NCBI GenBank assembly: GCA_903900335.1
Contig: CAIUMP010000034.1
Coordinates: 1-56,726 of the forward strand
Origin: an uncultured Ignavibacteriota bacterium
GTDB lineage: Bacteria > Bacteroidota > Ignavibacteria > Palsa-1295
DNA length: 56,726 nt
Reading direction: 5' to 3'
Shown here piece by piece: positions 43,622 to 51,518 of the stretch. The position numbers and the translations under genes were made by a program. Numbering within the stretch: the stretch's first letter is position 1; each line of letters starts with the position of its first letter. Below the pieces are notes generated by a model. The model was given only the letters and a program-made list of their open reading frames with translations. It ran no database searches and was not told the origin of the DNA.

Positions 43622-43773
43622 GGCTGGCATTTCTTTCGAATATAATACAATATTTTGTCACCCCGTTGGAAAGCCCTGGGCTTTTCATTGAGCACCAACG
43701 CACCCTGACGGAACCCCGTTCGAGGCCGTTCTGTTGGCAGTCCGCGAACGAAAAAAAGCGTTTGCATTGGTAA

Positions 43774-43847
43774 GGGCGATTGGCGCAGTTGGTTAGCGCG
43801 CATCCTTGACATGGATGAGGTCACAGGTTCGAATCCCGTATCGCCCA
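43774..43847 (+). tRNA. tRNA-Val (GAC)
   Basis: A 74-base cloverleaf. The acceptor arms are GGGCGAT and ATCGCCC with discriminator A; the anticodon arm is CATCC-TTGACAT-GGATG with anticodon GAC; the T arm contains GGTTCGAATCC. No CCA is encoded. Confidence 0.95.
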
Positions 43848-43857
43848 CTTTTTCTTC

Positions 43858-43933
43858 GTAACGAGTACCGAGTACCGAGTAACGAGAAAGCTACTCCCAT
43901 TACTCGTTACCCGTTAGTCATCCACTCGTTACT
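43858..43933. repeat. ACGAGTAA-type short repeats in the pyk leader
   Basis: GTAACGAGTACCGAGTACCG with its continuation GAGTAACGAG, followed by inverse units ACTCGTTACCCG and ACTCGTTACT. The same units form the terminator after htrA (48020-48057). The direct and inverse units can fold into a hairpin between tRNA-Val and pyk. Confidence 0.7.
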
Positions 43934-43940
43934 CCAACCC

Positions 43941-45383
43941 GTGCTTCAGACAAAGACGAAGATCATCGCGACGCTGGGTCCATCGAGCGCGACGGAAGAA
44001 ATCATCGAGAAGCTCATCCTCGCCGGGATGGACATCGCCCGCCTGAATTTCTCCCACGGCACCCCCGAGATCCACAATGAAGTTGCGAAGAAAGTCCGTG
44101 CTGTTGCAGCACGACTTGGCGAGCATGTCGCAATTTTCGGCGATCTTCCCGGCCCCAAGATCCGCACCGGTGATGTCGCCGATCCCAACGGCGTTCTGCT
44201 GATCGTCGGCACCGATGTCCACCTCGCCTATGACACGGAAGTTCACACCACCCCCGACCGCATCACGACATCCTACCCCTTTCTGGGTATGGATACCAAG
44301 CCCGGTCACCCGGTGCTGCTGGATGATGGCGCGATGGAGTTGGTGGTCAAGTCGATCATCTCGACGACCGAGATCGTCGCAACGGTGAAGTCCGGCGGCA
44401 TTCTGAAAAGCCATAAAGGCATCAATTTTCCCGCGACTGTTCTCCGCATCCCAACCCTCACCGACCACGACAAAGAGCTTGTCCGATTCGCGGTAGAGAC
44501 GATCGGTGTGGATGCCTTCGCCATGAGCTTTGTACGCAAGGCAGAGGATATTCGTGATCTCCGACACTTCCTGAAGACGGAGTTCAATGATACGACGACA
44601 CCTATTATCGCCAAGATCGAAAAACCTGAGGCCGTCGAGAATATCAAGGATATTCTTGCTGAGACGGACATGATCATGGTCGCCCGTGGCGACCTTGGCG
44701 TGGAAATGCCGCTCGAACGCGTCCCACCTATTCAGAAGCGCATCGTCGACCTTGCAAATGCGCGTGGCGTACCAGTTATTACTGCAACGCAGATGCTGGA
44801 ATCCATGATCGCCCATTCGCGCCCGACTCGCGCCGAGGCAAGCGATGTTGCGAACGCCGTGTTCGATGGCTCCGATTGCGTCATGCTCTCTGCCGAAACC
44901 GGCGCTGGAGCCTATCCTGTAGAAGCCGTCTCAACAATGCGGGAGATCATTCTTGCCGCAGAGCGCAGCGGCTATGTTCGCACCGATCGGGACTTCGTTC
45001 TTCCGCACGATGAGGTGGAGTTCGCTACCGATTCCGTCGCACGCGCCGCGTGTGTGCTTGCCGAGGAGGTTCACGCACATGCGATTATTTGTGCCACGCT
45101 CTCTGGACGGAGCGCACGCTTTGTCGCAAAATATCGCTTTTCGAAATTGGTCATCGGCATGTCAACCGACGACAAGGCGTTGCGCCGCATGGCCTTCTTC
45201 CACGGGGTCGTGCCGCTAAAGCTTGAGCAGGTAGACTCTTTCGATGAGACGCTCAAGAATATGGTTCGGGACGTGCAGAAGAAGGGCCTCGTTGGGAATT
45301 CCGGCTGGATCGTCCTAACCGCAGGTCATCCCATCTTCCAGGTGAGCCACACGAATATGGTGAAGGTACACTACCTCGGGTAA
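43941..45383 (+). CDS. pyk: Pyruvate kinase
   Basis: A 480-residue glycolytic enzyme transferring phosphate from phosphoenolpyruvate to ADP. The GTG at 43941 gives the standard start LQTKTKIIATLGPSS; the longer open frame begins inside tRNA-Val and is not credible. Key motifs are ARLNFSHG, FGDLPGPKIRTGD, the active-site IIAKIEKPEAVENI, MVARGDLGVEMPLE and TATQMLESMI with RPTRAEASDVANAVFDG. The C-terminal allosteric domain is complete. No ribosome binding site is seen before GTG; the leader is made of ACGAGTAA repeats. Confidence 0.94.
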   Translation: MLQTKTKIIATLGPSSATEEIIEKLILAGMDIARLNFSHGTPEIHNEVAKKVRAVAARLGEHVAIFGDLPGPKIRTGDVADPNGVLLIVGTDVHLAYDTEVHTTPDRITTSYPFLGMDTKPGHPVLLDDGAMELVVKSIISTTEIVATVKSGGILKSHKGINFPATVLRIPTLTDHDKELVRFAVETIGVDAFAMSFVRKAEDIRDLRHFLKTEFNDTTTPIIAKIEKPEAVENIKDILAETDMIMVARGDLGVEMPLERVPPIQKRIVDLANARGVPVITATQMLESMIAHSRPTRAEASDVANAVFDGSDCVMLSAETGAGAYPVEAVSTMREIILAAERSGYVRTDRDFVLPHDEVEFATDSVARAACVLAEEVHAHAIICATLSGRSARFVAKYRFSKLVIGMSTDDKALRRMAFFHGVVPLKLEQVDSFDETLKNMVRDVQKKGLVGNSGWIVLTAGHPIFQVSHTNMVKVHYLG

Positions 45384-45531
45384 GTTGTGCGGGAAGCTCC
45401 GTTATATGAGCGTATCCTCACGAACCTTCTCATCCCAAGGCAAGTTCGGTAACCATTAGCACCAAATGCGTCTGGACCACTCCCCAGAGGAATGGCAGCG
45501 CGGTAATTTTTAGGCTTGGAAAGACGAAATC

Positions 45532-45714
45532 ATGTTTAAGAACTTAGGACCGGTCGAGCTTCTCCTGATCATTGTGATCGTTATGGTACTTTTTGGCGGC
45601 AAGAAGATCCCCGAGCTTATGCACGGCCTCGGCAAGGGCATTAACGAATTCAAGCGCGCATCGCAGCCGGATGGCCCAGATGCAGCCAAGACCCCAGAAG
45701 CGCCGAAGTCCTAA
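45532..45714 (+). CDS. tatA: Twin-arginine translocase TatA/E-type protein
   Basis: A 60-residue protein with one N-terminal helix (LGPVELLLIIVIVMVLFGGK), the FGGKKIPELMHGLGKGINEFK hinge and amphipathic helix, and a short polar tail. It would form the pore of the twin-arginine export pathway with TatC, which is not in the window. ActB has a twin-arginine signal, so it is a possible substrate. GGAAAG precedes the ATG. Confidence 0.93.
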   Translation: MFKNLGPVELLLIIVIVMVLFGGKKIPELMHGLGKGINEFKRASQPDGPDAAKTPEAPKS

Positions 45715-45731
45715 GCAGGGGAGGGCTTCCA

Positions 45732-46166
45732 ATGTTTGAGAACGTAGGCGGCGGGGAGATCCTGCTCATCATGCTTGTCATACTTATCTTCTTCGGACCG
45801 AAGAAGATACCCGAACTCGCTCAGAGTTTAGGAAAGGGTCTTCGCAAATTCAACGAGGCGAAGGAGGGGTTGGAAACGCAGGTAAAGACCGCCATGAAGG
45901 AGCCGCTCGAGTCACTAAACAGTGCCAAGCAAGGCTTCGAATCAAAACTGCGTGAAGTAGCCGAGCCGTTGCACGCAGAGTTGAAGATTCCGCCACCCCA
46001 GGAGCCGGCAATTCCATCGGCTCGCCCACTTGTCGCGGAGACTTTGCCGCGCGGCACACTCGCCAGTGCGTCGGCTGATGAGGCTCCGGTTGGCGAACCT
46101 GCTGTCGTCGACACCACCGTGCCGAGCGCCGCTCCCACAGCACAGCTTCCCACTCGCGAGGCCTGA
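45732..46166 (+). CDS. TatA/TatB-like protein with extended C-terminus
   Basis: A 144-residue protein with the same architecture as the preceding gene: GGGEILLIMLVILIFFGPKK, then an amphipathic helix (IPELAQSLGKGLRKFNEAK), a longer charged helix and an Ala/Pro-rich tail from about 92 on. FGPKK and the longer helix suggest the TatB-like role (receptor with TatC), but TatA and TatB are hard to separate in this group. It follows tatA by 17 bases, so the two are one operon. Confidence 0.85.
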   Translation: MFENVGGGEILLIMLVILIFFGPKKIPELAQSLGKGLRKFNEAKEGLETQVKTAMKEPLESLNSAKQGFESKLREVAEPLHAELKIPPPQEPAIPSARPLVAETLPRGTLASASADEAPVGEPAVVDTTVPSAAPTAQLPTREA

Positions 46167-46394
46167 AACCGAGCGTGTGATCTTTCGCTTTGAAAGAATT
46201 AGCACGCCTGTATTCCCGGTAAGATTTGGCGCTTGCTGATTAACCCGAGCTCGCGGCTGTCCCGTGAAACAAGGATTTAACCGTTACGTTAGAAATATCT
46301 ACCTGGGCAGGTATGGAGCTCAACTCATCAACCATATCATGCCCGTTGTGAATGACAGGTCATCCACACATCCATTTTTTTCAGGAGTAGCATA

Positions 46395-47996
46395 ATGTTA
46401 AAGAAGCGTCCATTTGTAGCAGCCGCCTTGCTCGTCGTGACCGGGCTTGTCTTCGGTGCAACACTTGTCACGGGCTTTGGGAGTTGGAAGGGCGTCAGTC
46501 TCGCCTTTGGCGCGAGCGACCCCTATCTCGGCGGTCCGCTGCCGAGCTTGCCGGCGGATCCGGCTCTTTCGAGCTTGAATAACTCGTTCGTTGCTATCGC
46601 TAAGGCCGTACAGTCTTCCGTGGTTCAGGTCAATGTGAAGACAGAAGCCCCGAAGCCCGTCAAGAACAAGGGTGGTGAGAACCCCTTCCAGCATTTCTTT
46701 GGCTTTGGCGGCAACGGGAATAGTGATGGTGGTGGCGACGAAATGCCATTCCCGTTTCAAATGCCGCAGCAGCAAGGCCCCGAAGAAGGGCTTGGTTCTG
46801 GAGTGATCGTCACCAGTGATGGATATATCGTCACGAACAACCACGTCGTAAAGGATGCCGCGAAAAAGGGTGGAGTTCATGTACAACTTCTTGACAAGCG
46901 CGTATTTGATGCTCGCGTGATTGGTACCGATCCGGTGACAGATCTCGCTGTCATCAAGATTGACGCCACAGATCTTCCCGTTGCGGCGCTTGGCAATTCA
47001 GACCAGATCGCCGTCGGACAGATCGTGATGGCTGTTGGTAATCCGCTCAATCTTTCCTCTACCGTTACGCAGGGTATCATCTCCTCGCTTGGCCGCTCGA
47101 TCAATATCTTTGATTCGAAGGACAAGGGCTACGGCATTGCGAATTTTATTCAGACCGATGCCGCCATTAATCCCGGGAATTCCGGCGGTGGGCTCTTCAA
47201 TATCAAGGGTGAAGTGATCGGCATCAACTCTGCCATCGCATCGCAGAATGGCTTCTGGACCGGCTACGGTTTCGCCATTCCGGTCAACATGGTCAAGCAG
47301 GTTGCGATGGACCTCATCAAGCATGGCAAGGTTAACCGCGGCTACATTGGTGTGAAGATCGGTGCTGTCGATCAGACGGAAGCCGAAGCACTTGGACTCG
47401 ACCGCGCTCGCGGTGTGAGAATTGACAACGTGACAAAGGGCCAGGCCGGTGAACAGGCGGGTCTCAAGGAGAGGGATGTCATCCTCGCCGTCGATGGGCA
47501 CGAAGTCGCCGAAGCCAATCAACTTCAGAGCTTGATCGGCATGCACCATGCCGGTGACAAGGTAACGCTGCACATCTGGCGCGATGGTAAGGAGATGGAT
47601 AAGTCCGTCACCTTGAAGCCGCGTGCAGACCTCGCGGAAAACGACGCGAACGATGAGCAAGCCGACGAGCAGGATGCAAAGGAAGAATCCGCAAGCAAGG
47701 CAACGGCAACGCTTGACAACGTTGGTATCACCGTGCGTAATCTTACGTCAGATGATCGCGACAAGTATCATGTCACCAATGGCGTCATGATTGCGGATGT
47801 CGGTATGGCCTCCGAAGCAATGGATCGCGGCCTAGGACGTAACCTCGTCATCACAGAGGCCGGTCATCAGAAGATCAAGAATGCTGGTGACTTCGAGAAA
47901 GTCATCAATGGGAACAAGGGGAAGGCTGTCGGGCTCACCGTAGTTGACTCGAAGGGCGATTCGCACTTCTTCGCACTCAAAGTGCCCAACGACTAA
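46395..47996 (+). CDS. htrA: HtrA/DegP-family serine protease with two PDZ domains
   Basis: A 533-residue periplasmic protease and chaperone for misfolded proteins. One N-terminal hydrophobic segment (about 7-27) serves as signal or anchor. The catalytic triad is His150 (VTNNHVV), Asp183 (VTDLAVIKID) and Ser263 (NPGNSGGG). A Gly-rich loop lies at 104-114. PDZ 1 spans about 310-415 (RGYIGVKIG, AGLKERDVILAVDG) and PDZ 2 about 430-530 after an acidic linker (ENDANDEQADEQDAKEES). AGGAGT precedes the ATG. A terminator follows. Confidence 0.95.
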   Translation: MLKKRPFVAAALLVVTGLVFGATLVTGFGSWKGVSLAFGASDPYLGGPLPSLPADPALSSLNNSFVAIAKAVQSSVVQVNVKTEAPKPVKNKGGENPFQHFFGFGGNGNSDGGGDEMPFPFQMPQQQGPEEGLGSGVIVTSDGYIVTNNHVVKDAAKKGGVHVQLLDKRVFDARVIGTDPVTDLAVIKIDATDLPVAALGNSDQIAVGQIVMAVGNPLNLSSTVTQGIISSLGRSINIFDSKDKGYGIANFIQTDAAINPGNSGGGLFNIKGEVIGINSAIASQNGFWTGYGFAIPVNMVKQVAMDLIKHGKVNRGYIGVKIGAVDQTEAEALGLDRARGVRIDNVTKGQAGEQAGLKERDVILAVDGHEVAEANQLQSLIGMHHAGDKVTLHIWRDGKEMDKSVTLKPRADLAENDANDEQADEQDAKEESASKATATLDNVGITVRNLTSDDRDKYHVTNGVMIADVGMASEAMDRGLGRNLVITEAGHQKIKNAGDFEKVINGNKGKAVGLTVVDSKGDSHFFALKVPND

Positions 47997-48019
47997 CTCA
48001 GAAACAACGAGTCTATAAG

Positions 48020-48057
48020 AAACGAGTAACGAGCCTCAAACCTCGTTACTCGTTTTT
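48020..48057 (+). terminator. Rho-independent terminator built from ACGAGTAA repeats
   Basis: The perfect 14-base stem AAACGAGTAACGAG/CTCGTTACTCGTTT with an eight-base loop is followed by a T-run (CGTTTTTG). It lies 24 bases after the htrA stop and uses the same repeat units as 43858-43933. Confidence 0.88.
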
Positions 48058-48072
48058 GCTTCTCTACACCCG

Positions 48073-48684
48073 TTACTTGCGAACATACTTCCAATTTCTA
48101 ATTTTCCCTTCGGCTATCCACTCGATGGCAGTGTCAAGACGCTTCTCCCTGGTTGCATCACTCTTAGCTTCCGTTAGCCATTCGATATACTCCCGCTGTT
48201 GAGAGGGGCTGAATGCATCAAAGCATTGCTTTGCAGCGGTGTTCTTTTTGAGAGCCTTGGTGAAGTAGTCCGGGAGCTCAAGCTTGCCCTTTGGCTTTGG
48301 AGGATGCTTCGGCGTACGCTTGACGCCATTCTCGATCAGCTTCATCGCCTGCTTGATGAAGGCGATGATGATCTTATCCGATGGAAGATCCTCCATGGAT
48401 GTAATGCGCCCGAGGCTCCCCATCGCTGTCCTCGCAGCAGAGAGAATACCGTGCGGATCTTCGAGTTGATCGTTGTGCCACAATGCAAAGATCGCGTGCT
48501 GTTTGAATGCGGCGATCCCACAGAGAATTTTGCCTTCATAGACGAAGCTGGGCATACCCCACTTGATCGTCTCCTCGCACTTCGGACACGCTTTATGCAC
48601 GAGCTCACGAAGATGGGCAAGAATTGGCTGAGCGAATGGCTGCGCCTTCGCGATAACGGCATCGATACGTGCGTCTTTTGACAT
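48073..48684 (-). CDS. YdeI/DUF1801 family protein
   Basis: A 203-residue cytoplasmic protein from ATG 48684 (SKDARIDAVIAKAQPFAQPI). The N-terminal half is DUF1801-like (CEETIKWGMPSFVYEGKILC, FKQHAIFALW). The C-terminal part has LPDYFTKALKKNTAAKQCFD and YIEWLTEAKSDATREKRLDT, the signature of YdeI, whose E. coli member was linked to protection from a bacteriocin. The biochemical role is unknown. A longer start at 48738 adds 18 residues without family likeness. It diverges from the VOC protein gene. Confidence 0.87.
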   Translation of the reverse strand: MSKDARIDAVIAKAQPFAQPILAHLRELVHKACPKCEETIKWGMPSFVYEGKILCGIAAFKQHAIFALWHNDQLEDPHGILSAARTAMGSLGRITSMEDLPSDKIIIAFIKQAMKLIENGVKRTPKHPPKPKGKLELPDYFTKALKKNTAAKQCFDAFSPSQQREYIEWLTEAKSDATREKRLDTAIEWIAEGKIRNWKYVRK

Positions 48685-48773
48685 GCTACAAATATACCAT
48701 TTCCCTCCCGGCTCCAATCGGAACGAAATCCGGCGCATTGCCTTTTCGAGTGCATTAACCCCGTCTCCTAACT

Positions 48774-49547
48774 ATGCTCGATCTACCCACACCCAAACTC
48801 GGCTCCATCACTGCGATCACTATCACCTCGCCCGATCTTGACCGCTCTGTCGAGTATTGGTCGCGCCTCGGATTCAAAGAGCTATTTCGCGCTGACTGGC
48901 CATTCCCCTGGGTCCAAGTGACCGATGGCCAAATACTTATCATGTTTCGTCTTGATCCAAATCCATACATTGCCCTGACGTACTACGTCCCACCAGATAC
49001 GCTCGGCGAGGTCGTCACAAACCTCGAAGCGACGGGGATTGCATTCGTCTCACGAACCCGGCCAACTGAGATGCTGCAACGCTTTGTGATGGAGTCTCCA
49101 GATTGGCAGAAGATCAGTTTGGTAGGAATTACCGAAGGATTCTCACAACCCGCTGGGCCTTCAATGCTGACGATGGCACAATCGGATTACAGTAGGCCAG
49201 AGAAGTACACCAATCAGGTTTGTGGGATGTTCGGAGAATTTGCACATCCTGTTGCCGACCTAACGAAAGCATTGGAGTTTTGGGAGAAGCTCGGTTTCAA
49301 AGCTGTTTCCCGATTCACCCATCCATATCCCTGGTGCATTGCAACCGATGGATTGGCCGTCGTGGGACTTCACCAAACACGCGAGTTCACGAAACCGACA
49401 ATCACATTCTTCGCCAGCGATATGAAGAATCGGATCGAGAACCTTAAGGTACATGGACTCAAGGATTTCGTGGACAAAAGCCCATCGAACTGTATGCTGA
49501 CGACCCCGGAAGGCCAGCAACTCTTCTTGTTCGGGCTTGGAATGTAG
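48774..49547 (+). CDS. Tandem VOC (glyoxalase/bleomycin-resistance) domain protein
   Basis: A 257-residue protein with two vicinal-oxygen-chelate domains, about 11-125 and 145-255. Each begins with the domain start (TSPDLDRSVEYWSRLGFKE; HPVADLTKALEFWEKLGFKA) and shows the similar WPFPWVQVTDG and HPYPWCIATDG segments, so it came from internal duplication. Possible roles are a metal-dependent dioxygenase, glyoxalase or drug-binding protein; the substrate cannot be told. Confidence 0.85.
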   Translation: MLDLPTPKLGSITAITITSPDLDRSVEYWSRLGFKELFRADWPFPWVQVTDGQILIMFRLDPNPYIALTYYVPPDTLGEVVTNLEATGIAFVSRTRPTEMLQRFVMESPDWQKISLVGITEGFSQPAGPSMLTMAQSDYSRPEKYTNQVCGMFGEFAHPVADLTKALEFWEKLGFKAVSRFTHPYPWCIATDGLAVVGLHQTREFTKPTITFFASDMKNRIENLKVHGLKDFVDKSPSNCMLTTPEGQQLFLFGLGM

Positions 49548-49740
49548 CGCTCTTGCATGCGAGTCCTATGTAAACTACCAGCTCGTTCGCCCAATTCTGC
49601 ATTTAGGAAGCTCTTTTGTTTGTTTGCCCCGCCAACCGAGAGCCCTGCGTGTTTTGAGGAGGGCGGGGGAACCCCCAATTTCTAGAGGTGTTGTGAAGTC
49701 GCTTCTCCAATTCTTGATCTTGCACTCTGAATTGAGCGAG

Positions 49741-49824
49741 GCCCTCGTGGCGTAATTGGTAGCCGCAACGGACTTAAAATCCGTTGGTCGCAAGACCGTG
49801 CCGGTTCGACTCCGGCCGAGGGCA
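49741..49824 (+). tRNA. tRNA-Leu (TAA)
   Basis: An 84-base class II tRNA. The acceptor arms are GCCCTCG/CGAGGGC with discriminator A; the anticodon arm is ACGGA-CTTAAAA-TCCGT with anticodon TAA; the long variable arm is GGTCGCAAGACCG and the T arm contains GGTTCGACTCC. No CCA is encoded. Confidence 0.94.
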
Positions 49825-49830
49825 CTGACA

Positions 49831-49853
49831 CCGAAGTGTTGCGAACACTTCGG
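49831..49853 (+). terminator. Hairpin after tRNA-Leu
   Basis: Perfect stem CCGAAGTGTT-GCG-AACACTTCGG six bases after the tRNA. No T-run follows, so it is a processing or weak terminator hairpin rather than a classical terminator. Confidence 0.45.
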
Positions 49854-49933
49854 CGAGCGTGTTGGCCCATGGAGAGTACAGTAACATCTGTACTTTTCTT
49901 AGATGTTTCTTTGAGTTTGTAAGGACATAGCCG

Positions 49934-51319
49934 ATGAAGAGCCTATTCCGAAATATTGTTGCCTCGCTAACCATTATCTTGTGCGTCGCAATCAGCTCCG
50001 TTCGAGCCGAACTTCCACCGTGGACACGCTTCAAACTATCCAATGGTCTTGAAGTGCTCGTTGTTGAGAATCACCTGACTCCAATTGTTACGATCGAGAT
50101 TGCCGTCCGTAATGGCTCGTTTACGGAGCCACCTGATTACAATGGTCTGTCCCATCTGTACGAGCATATGTTCTTCACGTCGAATGCAAAGGACACCACA
50201 ACGGACGCATTCTTATCTCGTGTTGATGATCTAGGTATTGTCTTTAACGGGCGCACTAGAGAAGAGCTAGTCTATTACTATTTTACGCTTCCCCAGCAAA
50301 ATCTTGTCGAGGGCATGGATTTCATGAGTAGAGCTATCTCATCACCATTATTCAAGGAAGATGACTTGCGCAAACAGCGAGAGATCGTGCTCGGGGAATT
50401 TGATCGCGACGAAGCCCAACCGCTGTTTAAATTCAATTGTAAGATGGATGCGGCGCTCTGGGGTGCGTGGCTCTCAAGGAAGGAGCCACTTGGTGACCGA
50501 GCCATCATCAGAACCGCGACGCACGAAAAAATGCTCGCGATCAAGAACAAATACTATCTTCCCAATAACTCGCTGTTGATCGTTTCGGGTGATGTGGACA
50601 CTCGAATGATCAAGGAGTTGGCACCACGATGTTTCCAGGATTGGAAGGCAGGGCCTGACCCTTTCAAAACAACTCCACCCGTTCGAGTGCCACAACTCAC
50701 GCGCTCTTCATTAGTATTGGATACCCTTGATATCCCACAAGTGGTTTGTAACGTCAAGTGGCACGGCCCTTCCATTGGTCTCGATGACAAATCCACATAC
50801 GTTGCAGATGTCTTCAGCTATATCGTCACCCAGCCCGATCACGAGTTCTCCAAGTGTCTTCGCGAGAGTGGAATCGCTCAGGAAGCAGGCTTGGGATACT
50901 ACACCCAACGATACGTTGGTCCGATCACAGCACAAATCGTGACCTCGCCCGATCGGCTGGATAGTGCAATGCATCTCTTTTGGTCACAGGTCGCGAAGTT
51001 TGATGACCCCAATTACTTCTCGGACGAAGAATTTGAAACGGCAAAAGGTGCGGTCCGAAACTACGTCCTGTTCGAGAGCGAGAAGCTTAGCAACTTCACC
51101 CATGAGATTGCCTTCTGGTGGTCCACGGCCGGTTTGGATTACTACGAACACTACCTCGACGATCTCAGCAAGATCACCAAAGCGGATGTTGCGGAATATA
51201 TTCACAAGTACATTCAGGGGAAGCCCTATGTGCTGGGACTTGCGTTAAGTAAATCCGCAGCGATTGTCACGGAGCCATCCCTCGCGAAGTATGGCAATCC
51301 TAATATGCCATGGCGGTAA
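49934..51319 (+). CDS. M16-family zinc metallopeptidase, exported
   Basis: A 461-residue protein with signal peptide (FRNIVASLTIILCVAISSV, cleavage near VRA-E). The inverted zinc motif HxxEH is HLYEH at 74-78 in LSHLYEHMFF, with the distal Glu in REIVLGEFDRDEAQ. So it is an active-site-containing pitrilysin/insulinase-type subunit of half length, the size of processing-peptidase-like members. The C-terminal half shows the second M16 fold. The usual inactive partner gene is not adjacent. It stands between tRNA-Leu and the tricorn-like gene, both of which deal with peptides. Confidence 0.92.
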   Translation: MKSLFRNIVASLTIILCVAISSVRAELPPWTRFKLSNGLEVLVVENHLTPIVTIEIAVRNGSFTEPPDYNGLSHLYEHMFFTSNAKDTTTDAFLSRVDDLGIVFNGRTREELVYYYFTLPQQNLVEGMDFMSRAISSPLFKEDDLRKQREIVLGEFDRDEAQPLFKFNCKMDAALWGAWLSRKEPLGDRAIIRTATHEKMLAIKNKYYLPNNSLLIVSGDVDTRMIKELAPRCFQDWKAGPDPFKTTPPVRVPQLTRSSLVLDTLDIPQVVCNVKWHGPSIGLDDKSTYVADVFSYIVTQPDHEFSKCLRESGIAQEAGLGYYTQRYVGPITAQIVTSPDRLDSAMHLFWSQVAKFDDPNYFSDEEFETAKGAVRNYVLFESEKLSNFTHEIAFWWSTAGLDYYEHYLDDLSKITKADVAEYIHKYIQGKPYVLGLALSKSAAIVTEPSLAKYGNPNMPWR

Positions 51320-51518
51320 GCAAATTGTCGTCGAATCCGGGTGATTTGCCGTCCGAATCAAACTAAACCGCCTGCCGAATTGTAAACAGAGGTCGTTTGT
51401 GGATCACTCATCCATTGGGGCCGTCAATTTCTAAGAGACGGGGGGGCTTGTCTGTCTCACTTCTACTTTTTTGGCGCCTCGATTTCAACAGTATTTGTCG
51501 ATTTTATTATCTGCTCCT

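Noticed and set aside
43618-43848. Minus-strand ORF of 76 residues beginning MGDTGFEPVTSS
   Set aside because: It is antisense to tRNA-Val; this well-known peptide is a common false gene call produced by the complement of a tRNA.
43929-44816. 295-residue minus-strand ORF
   Set aside because: It is antisense to the pyruvate kinase core; no motif supports it.
49575-50043. Minus-strand ORFs with RPTDFKSVAATNYATRA and RPESNRHGLATNGF
   Set aside because: Both come from the complement of tRNA-Leu and its flanks and are typical false calls.
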